From NCBI RefSeq assembly GCF_047971665.1, contig NZ_JBKEAA010000014.1, forward strand, positions 1-64,000: DNA of 64,000 nt. Reading direction: 5' to 3'. Position 1 is the stretch's first letter. Every line of letters starts with the position of its first letter. Below the pieces are notes generated by a model. It was not told where the DNA came from. It made no database searches and saw only the letters and a program-made list of their open reading frames with translations. This document shows positions 25,184 through 34,315 of the stretch, piece by piece. The DNA comes from Castellaniella sp047971665 (GTDB lineage: Bacteria; Pseudomonadota; Gammaproteobacteria; Burkholderiales; Burkholderiaceae_B). The translations under genes and the position numbers were made by a program.

Positions 25184-25660
25184 ATGGCTATCGAAGGTGT
25201 CATGGACAAAGGCTTCATCACCACCAGCGCGGACAAGTTCCTGAACTGGGCAAAGACGGGTTCGCTGTGGCCCATGACGTTCGGTCTGGCCTGTTGCGCG
25301 GTCGAGATGATGCATGCCGGCGCGGCGCGCTACGACCTGGACCAGTTCGGCATCATCTTTCGCCCCAGCCCGCGGCAGTCCGATCTCATGATCGTCGCCG
25401 GCACGCTGTGCAACAAGATGGCGCCGGCCCTGCGCAAAGTCTACGACCAGATGCCCGAGCCCCGCTGGGTGCTGTCGATGGGCTCCTGTGCCAACGGCGG
25501 CGGCTACTACCACTATTCCTATTCCGTGGTGCGGGGCTGTGACCGCATCGTGCCGGTGGATGTCTACGTGCCGGGCTGTCCGCCGACCTCCGAGGCCCTG
25601 GTCTACGGTCTTCTGCAGATGCAGAACAAGATCCGCCTGACCAACACCATCGCCCGCTAG
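25184..25660 (+). CDS. nuoB: NADH-quinone oxidoreductase subunit B
   Basis: 158 residues. Peripheral-arm subunit holding the terminal [4Fe-4S] cluster N2 that reduces quinone. Cluster ligands are visible as the tandem CysCys in FGLACCAVEMM (residues 37-38), the Cys of MGSCANGGGYYHYSYS and the Cys of PGCPPTSEAL. Length is normal for the alpha/beta-proteobacterial form, which lacks the E. coli extension. 13 bp after nuoA. Confidence 0.98.
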   Translation: MAIEGVMDKGFITTSADKFLNWAKTGSLWPMTFGLACCAVEMMHAGAARYDLDQFGIIFRPSPRQSDLMIVAGTLCNKMAPALRKVYDQMPEPRWVLSMGSCANGGGYYHYSYSVVRGCDRIVPVDVYVPGCPPTSEALVYGLLQMQNKIRLTNTIAR

Positions 25661-25698
25661 GCCCCGCCCGGCGCCGTCCAACCGTTGATACAACCGCT

Positions 25699-26310
25699 AT
25701 GACACGGCTACAGACATTAGACAAGAATCTGCGCACGGTCCTGGGGGCCTCGGCCGACCTGACCGAGAACCGGGGCGAACTCACGCTGCAGGTGCCCGCC
25801 GACGCCTGGGTGGAAACCTGTCGTGTGCTGCGCAATCACGCCAATCTGCGCTTCGAGACCTGTGTCGACCTCTGCGGGGTCGATTATTCCGCCTGGAAGG
25901 CGCCCACCTATGCGGCCGGCGATGCGCATCCTCAGCGCTTTGCCGTGGTGATCCATCTGCTGTCGGTGACGCACAACTGGCGCTTGCGGGTGCGGACGTA
26001 CGCGCCCGACGATGCGTTCCCGGTGGTCGCCTCGCTGGTGGACACCTGGCCGGCGGTCAACTGGTACGAGCGCGAGGCCTTCGATCTGTACGGCATCGTC
26101 TTCGAGGGCCATCCCGACCTGCGCCGCATCCTGACGGACTACGGCTTCATCGGCCACCCGTTCCGCAAGGACTTCCCGATTTCGGGCCACGTCGAGATGC
26201 GCTACGACCCCGAGCAGAAACGCGTCGTTTATCAACCGGTCACGATCGAGCCGCGCGAGATCACCCCGCGCGTGGTGCGCGAGGATCACTACGGAATAGA
26301 GCGGTACTGA
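25699..26310 (+). CDS. nuoC: NADH-quinone oxidoreductase subunit C
   Basis: 203 residues, the separate NuoC form (not fused to NuoD as in E. coli). Peripheral-arm structural subunit of complex I. Signature WYEREAFDLYGIVFEGHPDLRRILTDYGFIGHPFRKDFP, split as the 30 kDa-subunit motif, followed by the basic tail EPREITPRVVREDHY. Ends one base before nuoD begins. Confidence 0.97.
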   Translation: MTRLQTLDKNLRTVLGASADLTENRGELTLQVPADAWVETCRVLRNHANLRFETCVDLCGVDYSAWKAPTYAAGDAHPQRFAVVIHLLSVTHNWRLRVRTYAPDDAFPVVASLVDTWPAVNWYEREAFDLYGIVFEGHPDLRRILTDYGFIGHPFRKDFPISGHVEMRYDPEQKRVVYQPVTIEPREITPRVVREDHYGIERY

Positions 26311-26311
26311 C

Positions 26312-27565
26312 ATGGCAGAGATCCAGAACTACAACCTGAACTTCGGCCCGCAGCACCCGGCCGCGCACGGGGTGTTGCGCCTGGTGCTCGAACTGGACGG
26401 CGAAGTCGTCCAGCGCGCCGACCCGCACATCGGCCTGCTGCATCGCGCCACCGAAAAACTGGCCGAGACCCGCACTTTCCTGCAGACGTTGCCTTACATG
26501 GACCGGCTCGATTACGTGTCCATGATGTGCAACGAGCACGCCTATTGCATGGCCGTGGAACGGCTGCTGGGCATCCAGGTGCCGCTGCGCGCGCAGTACA
26601 TCCGCGTCATGTTCGACGAGATCACGCGCATTCTGAATCACCTGATGTCGCTGGGCTCGCATGCGCTCGACGTGGGCGCCATGGCGGTGTTCCTGTATGC
26701 CTTCCGCGAACGCGAGGACCTGATGGACTGCTACGAGGCGGTGTCGGGCGCGCGCATGCATGCGGCCTACTACCGTCCGGGCGGGGTGTACCGTGATCTG
26801 CCCGACAGCATGCCTCAATACAGGGGTTCCAAATACCGTTCCGACAAGGAACTGCGGGCCATGAACGAATCGCGTTCGGGCTCGTTGCTGGATTTCATCG
26901 AGGACTTCACCAATCGTTTTCCGGCCTGTGTGGACGAATACGAAGTGCTGCTGACCGAAAACCGCATCTGGAAGCAGCGTCTGGTGGACATCGGCGTGGT
27001 CTCGCCCGAACGCGCCCTGGCGCTCGGCTTTACCGGTCCCATGCTGCGCGGCTCCGGCATCGAGTGGGACCTGCGCAAGCACCAGCCCTACGAGGCCTAC
27101 GACCGCGTGGAGTTCGACATCCCCGTGGGCAAGAACGGCGACTGCTACGACCGTTATCTGTGCCGTGTCGCGGAGATGCGCGAATCCAACCGCATCATCC
27201 GCCAGTGCGTGGAATGGCTGCGCAACAACCCCGGCCCGGTCATCGTCGAAAACCACAAGGTCGCCCCGCCCAGGCGCGAGCACATGAAATCGGGCATGGA
27301 AGACCTGATCCATCATTTCAAGCTCTTCACCGAGGGCATGCATGTGCCTGAAGGCGAGGCCTACGCCGCCGTCGAACACCCCAAGGGCGAGTTCGGCATC
27401 TACCTGGTTTCCGACGGGGCCAACAAGCCCTACCGTCTGAAAATCCGCGCGCCGGGTTTCGCCCACCTGCATTCGCTCGAGGAAATGTCCAAGGGTCACA
27501 TGATCTCCGACGTGGTCACCATCATCGGGACCCAGGACATCGTGTTCGGCGAGATCGATCGCTAG
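26312..27565 (+). CDS. nuoD: NADH-quinone oxidoreductase subunit D
   Basis: 417 residues. Forms the quinone-binding pocket together with NuoB. N-terminal NFGPQHPAAHGVLRLVLELDG contains the quinone-site His; the later LLHRATEKLAE, ARMHAAYYRPGGVYRDLP and the C-terminal SDVVTIIGTQDIVFGEIDR are all standard for the 49 kDa subunit, related to [NiFe] hydrogenase large subunits but without metal ligands. Immediately follows nuoC. Confidence 0.98.
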   Translation: MAEIQNYNLNFGPQHPAAHGVLRLVLELDGEVVQRADPHIGLLHRATEKLAETRTFLQTLPYMDRLDYVSMMCNEHAYCMAVERLLGIQVPLRAQYIRVMFDEITRILNHLMSLGSHALDVGAMAVFLYAFREREDLMDCYEAVSGARMHAAYYRPGGVYRDLPDSMPQYRGSKYRSDKELRAMNESRSGSLLDFIEDFTNRFPACVDEYEVLLTENRIWKQRLVDIGVVSPERALALGFTGPMLRGSGIEWDLRKHQPYEAYDRVEFDIPVGKNGDCYDRYLCRVAEMRESNRIIRQCVEWLRNNPGPVIVENHKVAPPRREHMKSGMEDLIHHFKLFTEGMHVPEGEAYAAVEHPKGEFGIYLVSDGANKPYRLKIRAPGFAHLHSLEEMSKGHMISDVVTIIGTQDIVFGEIDR

Positions 27566-27593
27566 CCGTGCGGACATCACAGGGAATCTGATT

Positions 27594-28079
27594 ATGCTGC
27601 TTTCCGAACAAGCCTACCGGGACATCGACCGGGAAATCGCCAAATATCCGGTGGACCAGAAGCAGTCCGCCGTCATGGCGGCGCTGACGATCGCCCAGGG
27701 CGAACAGGGCTGGGTGTCGCCGGACGTCATCCGCGACGTGGCCGCCTACCTGGGCATGCCGCCGGTCGCCGTCCAGGAAGTCGCGACTTTCTACAACATG
27801 TACAACACCAAGCCGGTGGGCCGTTATACGCTGACCATCTGCACCAATCTGCCCTGTGCGCTCCAGGGCGGCACGCAGGCGGCCGAGCACCTCAAGCGTT
27901 CGCTGGGCATCGACTTCCACGAAACCACCGCGGACGGCCTGTTCACGCTGGTCGAGGGGGAATGCATGGGCGCCTGCGGCGATGCTCCCGTGATGCTGGC
28001 CAATGGCACGCACATGTGCTGCCGCATGCAACCGGAAAAAATCGATGCCCTGATCGGCGCACTGAAGGAATCCGCATGA
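27594..28079 (+). CDS. nuoE: NADH-quinone oxidoreductase subunit E
   Basis: 161 residues. Holds the [2Fe-2S] cluster N1a in the NADH-oxidising module. Thioredoxin-like fold with the ligands in TICTNLPCALQGG and VEGECMGACGDAPVM. N-terminal helical region YPVDQKQSAVMAALTIAQGEQGW is typical. Its stop overlaps the nuoF start (ATGA). Confidence 0.97.
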   Translation: MLLSEQAYRDIDREIAKYPVDQKQSAVMAALTIAQGEQGWVSPDVIRDVAAYLGMPPVAVQEVATFYNMYNTKPVGRYTLTICTNLPCALQGGTQAAEHLKRSLGIDFHETTADGLFTLVEGECMGACGDAPVMLANGTHMCCRMQPEKIDALIGALKESA

Positions 28080-29443
28080 GCGCTCTGGACGTACTGCAGA
28101 AATTCTCCTCGGACGCTTTCTCGCCCGACCTGGGCGGAGATCCCGCCCGCAGCATGATCTTCCACGGCCGCCACATCCAGCCGCAGATCCTGGCCGACCT
28201 GGACGGGAACAACTGGGGCATCCGCGACTACATGGCGCGCGGTGGCTATGAGGCCCTCAAGAAAGTCCTCACCGGCATGACGCCCGACGACGTGATCGCC
28301 GAGGTCAAGGCATCGAACCTGCGCGGCCGCGGCGGCGCCGGCTTCCCGACGGGGCTCAAGTGGTCCTTCATGCCGCGCAACATCCCCGGCCAGAAATACG
28401 TCGTCTGCAACTCGGACGAGGGCGAACCGGGCACGTTCAAGGATCGCGACATCCTGCGCTACAACCCGCACGCCGTAATCGAAGGCATGATCATCGGCGG
28501 TTTCGCGATGGGCGCGTCGATGGGCTACAACTACATCCACGGCGAGATCTTCCAGGTCCACCAGCGCTTCGAGCAGGCGCTGGCCGAGGCCCGCGAGGCC
28601 GGCTTCCTGGGGGACAATATCCTGGGGTCGGGCTTCAACTTCCAGCTGCACTCGCACCACGGTTTCGGCGCCTACATCTGCGGCGAGGAAACTGCCCTGC
28701 TGGAATCCCTCGAGGGCAAAAAAGGCCAGCCGCGCTTCAAGCCGCCGTTCCCGGCCAGCTTCGGCCTGTACGGCAAGCCCACCACGATCAACAACACCGA
28801 GACCTTCGCCGCCGTGCCCTGGGTGATCCGCCTGGGGTCCCAGGCCTACGCCGAGCTGGGCATCGAAAAAGCGGGCGGCACCAAGATCTTCTCGATCTCC
28901 GGCGATGTCGAGCGCCCCGGCAACTATGAGATCCCGCTGGGCACGCCCTTCGCCAAGCTGCTGGAACTGGCCGGCGGAGTGCGCGGCGGGCGCAAGCTCA
29001 AGGCGGTGATCCCGGGCGGTTCTTCGTCCCCGGTGCTGCCGGCCGACACCATGATGCAGACCAACATGGACTACGACTCCATCGCCAAGGCAGGTTCCAT
29101 GCTGGGGTCGGGCGCCGTCATCGTCATGGACGAGACTCGCTGCATGGTCAAGTCGCTGATGCGGCTGTCGTATTTCTACTTCGAGGAATCTTGTGGCCAG
29201 TGCACCCCCTGCCGGGAAGGCACGGGATGGCTGTACCGCATGATGAACCGCATGGAACATGGGCGGGGCACGATGGAAGACATCGAAACCCTTGATTCCG
29301 TGGCGCACAACATGATGGGGCGCACGATCTGCGCCCTGGCCGATGCGGCCGCCATGCCCGTGCGCAGCTTCATCAAGCATTTCCGCGACGAATTCGTGCA
29401 TCACGTGGACCACAAGGACTGCGTGGTTGCCAAGTATCTGTAG
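28076..29443 (+). CDS. nuoF: NADH-quinone oxidoreductase subunit F
   Basis: 455 residues. NADH- and FMN-binding subunit with [4Fe-4S] cluster N3. The glycine-rich nucleotide loop is LRGRGGAGFPTGLKW; the FMN region includes YVVCNSDEGEPGTFKDRDI, and GAYICGEETALLESLEG follows. Cluster ligands are in EESCGQCTPCREGTGW, with a fourth Cys in GRTICALADAA. The start is the ATG overlapping nuoE, giving MSALDVLQKF; the open frame upstream belongs to nuoE. Confidence 0.98.
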   Translation: MSALDVLQKFSSDAFSPDLGGDPARSMIFHGRHIQPQILADLDGNNWGIRDYMARGGYEALKKVLTGMTPDDVIAEVKASNLRGRGGAGFPTGLKWSFMPRNIPGQKYVVCNSDEGEPGTFKDRDILRYNPHAVIEGMIIGGFAMGASMGYNYIHGEIFQVHQRFEQALAEAREAGFLGDNILGSGFNFQLHSHHGFGAYICGEETALLESLEGKKGQPRFKPPFPASFGLYGKPTTINNTETFAAVPWVIRLGSQAYAELGIEKAGGTKIFSISGDVERPGNYEIPLGTPFAKLLELAGGVRGGRKLKAVIPGGSSSPVLPADTMMQTNMDYDSIAKAGSMLGSGAVIVMDETRCMVKSLMRLSYFYFEESCGQCTPCREGTGWLYRMMNRMEHGRGTMEDIETLDSVAHNMMGRTICALADAAAMPVRSFIKHFRDEFVHHVDHKDCVVAKYL

Positions 29444-29457
29444 GGTCAGGACACGCC

Positions 29458-31788
29458 ATGGTAGAACTCACCATCGACGGGCTTAAGGTCGAAGCCACAG
29501 AAGGCAGCATGGTCATCCAGGCCGCCCACGAGGCGGGCCTGTACATTCCCCATTTCTGCTATCACAAAAAACTCAGCATCGCGGCCAATTGCCGCATGTG
29601 TCTGGTCGAAGTCGAAAAAGCGCCCAAGGCGCTGCCGGCCTGTGCCACGCCGGTCACCAACGGCATGGTGGTCTATACACGCTCGCCCAAGGCCATCGAG
29701 GCCCAGCGCGCGGTCATGGAATTCCTGCTGATCAATCACCCGCTGGATTGCCCGGTCTGCGATCAGGGCGGCGAATGCCAGTTGCAGGATCTGGCCGTGG
29801 GCTATGGCGAATCGGCCTCGCGCTACAAGGAAACCAAGCGTGTGGTCTACCACAAGCCCATGGGTCCGCTGATCTCGGCCGAGCAGATGCAGCGCTGCAT
29901 CCACTGCACCCGCTGCGTGCGTGTGGGCCAGGAAATCAGCGGCTACATGGAAATCGGCATGCTGAACCGCGGCGAGTTCTCCGAAATCACCACGTTCGTG
30001 GGCGAGGCCGTGGAATCCGAACTCTCGGGCAACATGATCGACGTCTGCCCGGTCGGCGCGCTGCTGTCCAAGCCCTTCACCATGCATGCCCGCACCTGGG
30101 AACTGGCCCGTCGCCGTTCGGTCAGCCCGCACGACAGCGTGGGCGCCAATCTGGTGGTGCAGACCAAGATGGACCGCGTGCTGCGCGTGGTGCCTTTCGA
30201 GAACGAGCCGGTCAACGAATGCTGGATCAGCGACCGTGACCGCTTTTCCTACGCCGGCCTGTATTCGGACGACCGCTTGCAGCACCCGATGGTGCGCGGC
30301 TGCGACGGCCAGTGGCATGAGGCGTCCTGGTCCGATGCCCTGCAATCCGTGGTCACCGGCCTGAAGCAGGTGCGCGAGGAGGGCGGCGGCGCCCAGATCG
30401 GCGCGCTGGCGACCGAGACAGCCACCCTCGAAGAACTCGCCCTGCTGGCGCGCCTGACGCGCGCCCTGGGTTCGGACAATATCGATTTCCGCCTGCGCGG
30501 CGATGGCGCGGCCTTCGATGCCGTGCGCTCGGGCGCGCCCTGGCTGGGCCTGCCGATCGCCGACCTGAACACGCTGGACCGTGTGCTGGTGGTCGGTTCC
30601 ATCCTGCGCAAGGATCATCCGCTGCTGGCGCAGCGCCTGCGCCAGGCGGCCAAGCGCGGCATGCAGCTGTCCCTGGTCGACAGCATCGCCGCCGATCCCC
30701 TGGTGCCGGTCGCCGGCCGCCTGACGGTCAAGCCGTCGGCGCTGGTCCAGTCGCTGGCCGAGATCGCCGTCGCGCTGGCCGGACTGAAATCCCGGCCCGT
30801 GCCCGAGGGCCTGTCCGGCGTCCAGCCGGGCGAATCCGCGCGCGCCATTGCCGACAGCCTGGCTTCCGGCGAGCGCGTGGCGGTGCTGGTGGGCAATCTG
30901 GCGCTGGCTGACGATCAGGCCGCGCAACTGGCGGCCAATGCCCAGGTCGTTGCCAACCTGGCGGGCGGGCGTTTCGGTTTCCTGACCCCGGGCGGCAACA
31001 CGGTGGGCGGCTACCTGGCGGGCGCCGTGCCGGCCGACGGCGGCCTGGATGCCCGCCGCATGCTGGGCGCCGAGCCGCTCAAGGCCTATCTGGTGCTGCA
31101 TGCCGAACCGCGCCTGGACAGCGAGCTGGGCGAGCGCGCCGTGCGCGCGCTGCAGGGCTCCGCCATGGCGGTGGCCTTGACGGCCTTCCGCTCGGCGGCC
31201 GAGGACTGGGCCGATGTGATGCTGCCGGTCGCGCCCTTCACCGAGACATCCGGCACCTTCGTCAACGCCGAGGGCCGTGTGCAGAGCTTCAAGGGCGTGG
31301 CGGCGCCGGTGGGCGATACCCGCCCGGCCTGGAAGGTCCTGCGCGTGCTGGGCAACCTGATGGATCTGCAGGGATTCGACGACGAGACCTCCGAATCGGT
31401 GCGCGACATGGTGATGACGGGAGGGCTCGAAGGCCGTCTGTCCAACGAGATCCGTCTGGCGCCGGCCGTGACGGCGCCGGCCGATGGCCTGGAGCGCGTG
31501 GCCGAACTGCCCATCTATCGGACCGACGCGCTGGTGCGCCGTTCGCAGCCGCTGCAGGAACACATCAATTCCGCGCCGCCGCGCGCGGCGATGAGTACCG
31601 CCACGTTGCAGGCACAGGGTCTGTCGGCCGGAGACGCCGTGCGCGTGTCCACGGCGCACGGCTCGGTCGAACTGGAGGCCGCCCTGGATGACACCGTGGC
31701 CGACGGGGCCGTGCGGGTCGCCGGGGCTTTTGAACAGACTGCCGCCTTGGGCATGGGCTCGGGCGCAATCCAGGTGGAGCGTTGCTAA
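29458..31788 (+). CDS. nuoG: NADH-quinone oxidoreductase subunit G
   Basis: 776 residues. Carries several iron-sulphur clusters of the peripheral arm. [2Fe-2S] N1b ligands are in HFCYHKKLSIAANCRMCLVE. The His-Cys3 site of N5 is NHPLDCPVCDQGGECQLQD, and N4-type ligands are in RCIHCTRCVRVGQE and IDVCPVGALLSK. The remainder is a molybdopterin-oxidoreductase-like domain without cofactor function. The extra N7 cluster motif (CxxCxxxC plus Cys27 later) of E. coli is not seen. Confidence 0.97.
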   Translation: MVELTIDGLKVEATEGSMVIQAAHEAGLYIPHFCYHKKLSIAANCRMCLVEVEKAPKALPACATPVTNGMVVYTRSPKAIEAQRAVMEFLLINHPLDCPVCDQGGECQLQDLAVGYGESASRYKETKRVVYHKPMGPLISAEQMQRCIHCTRCVRVGQEISGYMEIGMLNRGEFSEITTFVGEAVESELSGNMIDVCPVGALLSKPFTMHARTWELARRRSVSPHDSVGANLVVQTKMDRVLRVVPFENEPVNECWISDRDRFSYAGLYSDDRLQHPMVRGCDGQWHEASWSDALQSVVTGLKQVREEGGGAQIGALATETATLEELALLARLTRALGSDNIDFRLRGDGAAFDAVRSGAPWLGLPIADLNTLDRVLVVGSILRKDHPLLAQRLRQAAKRGMQLSLVDSIAADPLVPVAGRLTVKPSALVQSLAEIAVALAGLKSRPVPEGLSGVQPGESARAIADSLASGERVAVLVGNLALADDQAAQLAANAQVVANLAGGRFGFLTPGGNTVGGYLAGAVPADGGLDARRMLGAEPLKAYLVLHAEPRLDSELGERAVRALQGSAMAVALTAFRSAAEDWADVMLPVAPFTETSGTFVNAEGRVQSFKGVAAPVGDTRPAWKVLRVLGNLMDLQGFDDETSESVRDMVMTGGLEGRLSNEIRLAPAVTAPADGLERVAELPIYRTDALVRRSQPLQEHINSAPPRAAMSTATLQAQGLSAGDAVRVSTAHGSVELEAALDDTVADGAVRVAGAFEQTAALGMGSGAIQVERC

Positions 31789-32861
31789 TGGACTGGCTGA
31801 ACACCCTCAACGCCTTCGGTGCCGATCTGATCGGCGAGACCCCCTGGCTGGTGGTCTGGACGCTGGTGAAAATCGTCGTCATCGCCGTGCCCATCATCCT
31901 GTGCGTGGCGTACCTGACGTACTGGGAACGCAAGATGATCGCCGCCATGCACGTGCGCCTGGGGCCCACCCGGGTGGGCTATCGCGGTCTGCTGCAGCCC
32001 TTTGCCGACGTGTTCAAGCTGCTGACCAAGGAACTGCTGGTACCATCCAAGTCCAATCGCGTACTGTATCTGCTGGCCCCCGTGGTCACGCTGATGCCGG
32101 CGCTGGCCGCCTGGGCGGTGATTCCCTTCCAGCCCGAGGTCGTGCTGGCCGACGTCAATGCGGGGCTGCTGTTCATCCTGGCCATCACCTCGCTTGAAGT
32201 CTACGGCGTGATCATGGCTGGCTGGGCATCGAATTCCAAATACGCCTTGCTGGGCGCGCTGCGCGCCTCGGCGCAGATGGTGTCCTACGAACTGGGCATC
32301 GGCTTTGTCATGGTCACGGTGCTGCTGGTGTCCGGGACGCTGAACATGTCGGGCATCGTCGAGGGCCAGACCGTCGGTTACTTTGCCGGCATGGGCCTGA
32401 ATTTCCTGTCCTGGAACTGGCTGCCGCTGCTGCCGCTGTTCGTGATCTACGTCGTGTCCTCGGTGGCCGAAACCAACCGCCATCCCTTTGACGTGGTCGA
32501 AGGCGAATCGGAAATCGTCGCGGGCCACATGGTGGAATATTCCGGCATGGGCTTCGCGCTGTTCTTCCTGGGCGAATACGCCAACATGATCCTGCTGTCG
32601 GCGGTGGCTTCGATCATGTTCCTGGGCGGCTGGGCCGCGCCGCTGGATTTCACGCCCTTCACCTGGGTGCCGGGCTGGCTCTGGCTGGGAATCAAGACCT
32701 TCGTGGTGGTGTCCATGTTCATCTGGTTCCGCGCGACCTTTCCGCGCTACCGCTACGATCAGATCATGCGACTTGGCTGGAAGGTCTTCATCCCGCTGAC
32801 GGGGATCTGGCTGGTGGTGGTGGCGATCTGGATGCAGACGCCCTGGAACATCTGGCAGTAA
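31788..32861 (+). CDS. nuoH: NADH-quinone oxidoreductase subunit H
   Basis: 357 residues, eight membrane helices. Joins the quinone site to the proton-pumping arm. Signatures: YLTYWERKMIAAMHVRLGP, VGYRGLLQPFADVFKLLTKE and the acidic loop AETNRHPFDVVEGESEIVAG that contacts the quinone tunnel. ATG chosen because it overlaps the nuoG stop (TAATG); a TTG two codons earlier is also in frame. Confidence 0.97.
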   Translation: MDWLNTLNAFGADLIGETPWLVVWTLVKIVVIAVPIILCVAYLTYWERKMIAAMHVRLGPTRVGYRGLLQPFADVFKLLTKELLVPSKSNRVLYLLAPVVTLMPALAAWAVIPFQPEVVLADVNAGLLFILAITSLEVYGVIMAGWASNSKYALLGALRASAQMVSYELGIGFVMVTVLLVSGTLNMSGIVEGQTVGYFAGMGLNFLSWNWLPLLPLFVIYVVSSVAETNRHPFDVVEGESEIVAGHMVEYSGMGFALFFLGEYANMILLSAVASIMFLGGWAAPLDFTPFTWVPGWLWLGIKTFVVVSMFIWFRATFPRYRYDQIMRLGWKVFIPLTGIWLVVVAIWMQTPWNIWQ

Positions 32862-32871
32862 GGGGTACGAG

Positions 32872-33360
32872 ATGGAAGCGATCAAGGATTTTTTTGGCAG
32901 CCTGATGCTCAAGGAAATGCTCGAAGGCATGCGCCTGACGGGCAAATACTTCTTCAAGCGCAAGATCACGCTGCGCTATCCGATGGAAAAGACGCCGGCC
33001 TCGCCGCGGTTCCGCGGCCTGCATGCGCAGCGCCGCTACGCCAACGGCGAGGAACGCTGCATCGCCTGCAAACTGTGCGAAGCCGTCTGCCCGGCCCTGG
33101 CGATCTCGATCGAATCGCATCAGCGCGAGGACGGCACGCGCCGCACCACGCGCTATGACATCGATCTGACCAAGTGCATCTTCTGCGGCTTCTGCGAAGA
33201 AGCCTGTCCCACGGACGCCATCGTGGAGACGCATCTGCACGAATACCATGGCGAAAAGCGCGGTGACCTGTACTACACCAAGGACATGCTGCTGGCCGTG
33301 GGCGATCGCTACGAGTCGGAAATCGCCGCCCGACGCGCCGCCGACGCGCCCTACCGTTGA
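32872..33360 (+). CDS. nuoI: NADH-quinone oxidoreductase subunit I
   Basis: 162 residues. Ferredoxin-like subunit with clusters N6a and N6b linking NuoG to NuoB. Two complete CxxCxxCxxxCP motifs: CIACKLCEAVCPALAI and CIFCGFCEEACPTDAI. The N-terminal amphipathic helix (LMLKEMLEGMRLTGKYFFKR) anchors it at the membrane. 16 bp before nuoJ. Confidence 0.98.
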   Translation: MEAIKDFFGSLMLKEMLEGMRLTGKYFFKRKITLRYPMEKTPASPRFRGLHAQRRYANGEERCIACKLCEAVCPALAISIESHQREDGTRRTTRYDIDLTKCIFCGFCEEACPTDAIVETHLHEYHGEKRGDLYYTKDMLLAVGDRYESEIAARRAADAPYR

Positions 33361-33376
33361 AGCCGGGATACCGATT

Positions 33377-34003
33377 ATGAGTTTCGATACCTTTCTGTTC
33401 TACCTCCTGGCCATCGTGCTGGTCGTGGCGGCCTTCCGCGTCATCACGGCCACCAGCCCCGTGACCGGAGTGCTGCACCTGATCCTGACCTTTTTCACCG
33501 CGTCGATGATGTGGATGCTGCTCCAGGCGGAATTCCTGGCGCTGACACTGGTGATCGTCTACGTCGGCGCCGTGATGGTGCTGTTCCTGTTCGTCGTCAT
33601 GATGCTCGACATGCGCACCGAGGGCCTCAAGCAGGGCCTGAAGGTCTACCTCCCGCTGGGCCTGACCATCGGCGGCGTGATGGTGGCGGAGATGGCGTTC
33701 GTAGTGCTGCGTTCCTGGGGGGATGCGCCCGCGCTGCCGGAACCGGCCGATGATTTCGACAATACCCTGGCGCTGGGCACAGCGATGTACACCCAGTACG
33801 CCTACGCGGTCGAGATCGGCGGCGTGGTGCTGCTGGTCGGCATGATCTGCGCCATTGCCCTGACCCTGCGCAAGCGCACGGACTACAAGCGCACCCAGCC
33901 GGGCAAGCAGGTACAGGTGCGTCCCGAGGAACGGATGCGTCTGGTGAGCATTCCGGCGCAGGTCGAAAAGACCGACGAGTCATCCGAAGGAGCCGAAAAA
34001 TGA
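33377..34003 (+). CDS. nuoJ: NADH-quinone oxidoreductase subunit J
   Basis: 208 residues, five membrane helices. Membrane-arm subunit homologous to ND6, with the helix-3 region TLVIVYVGAVMVLFLFVVMML containing the pi-bulge gating segment. The hydrophilic C-terminal tail of about 40 residues is basic then acidic. Start chosen at the ATG after nuoI; the frame runs upstream into nuoI without meaning. Its stop overlaps the nuoK ATG (ATGA). Confidence 0.96.
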   Translation: MSFDTFLFYLLAIVLVVAAFRVITATSPVTGVLHLILTFFTASMMWMLLQAEFLALTLVIVYVGAVMVLFLFVVMMLDMRTEGLKQGLKVYLPLGLTIGGVMVAEMAFVVLRSWGDAPALPEPADDFDNTLALGTAMYTQYAYAVEIGGVVLLVGMICAIALTLRKRTDYKRTQPGKQVQVRPEERMRLVSIPAQVEKTDESSEGAEK

Positions 34004-34308
34004 CCATAGGCCTGAGCCACTACCTGATCATCGGGGCGATCCTGTTCGCCATGGGCGTGTTCGGCTTCTTCCTGAATCGTCGCAATCTCATCGTGCTGCT
34101 GATGTCGATCGAACTGATCCTGCTGGCGGCCAACATGAATTTCGTCGCCTTTTCCATCTGGTCGGGCAATCCGGCCGGACAGATCTTCGTGTTCTTCGTG
34201 CTGACCGTGGCTGCGGCCGAAGCCGCCATCGGGCTGGCCATCCTGGTGCTGCTGTTCCGCAATCTCAGCACCATCAACGTCGACAAGCTCGACCAGCTGA
34301 AGGGGTAG
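34000..34308 (+). CDS. nuoK: NADH-quinone oxidoreductase subunit K
   Basis: 102 residues, three membrane helices, homologous to ND4L. The two conserved membrane glutamates of the proton path are in MSIELILLAANMNFVAF and TVAAAEAAIGLAILVLLFRN. Ends LDQLKG as is usual. Overlaps nuoJ by four bases and is followed seven bases later by nuoL. Confidence 0.98.
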   Translation: MTIGLSHYLIIGAILFAMGVFGFFLNRRNLIVLLMSIELILLAANMNFVAFSIWSGNPAGQIFVFFVLTVAAAEAAIGLAILVLLFRNLSTINVDKLDQLKG

Positions 34309-34315
34309 TCACGCC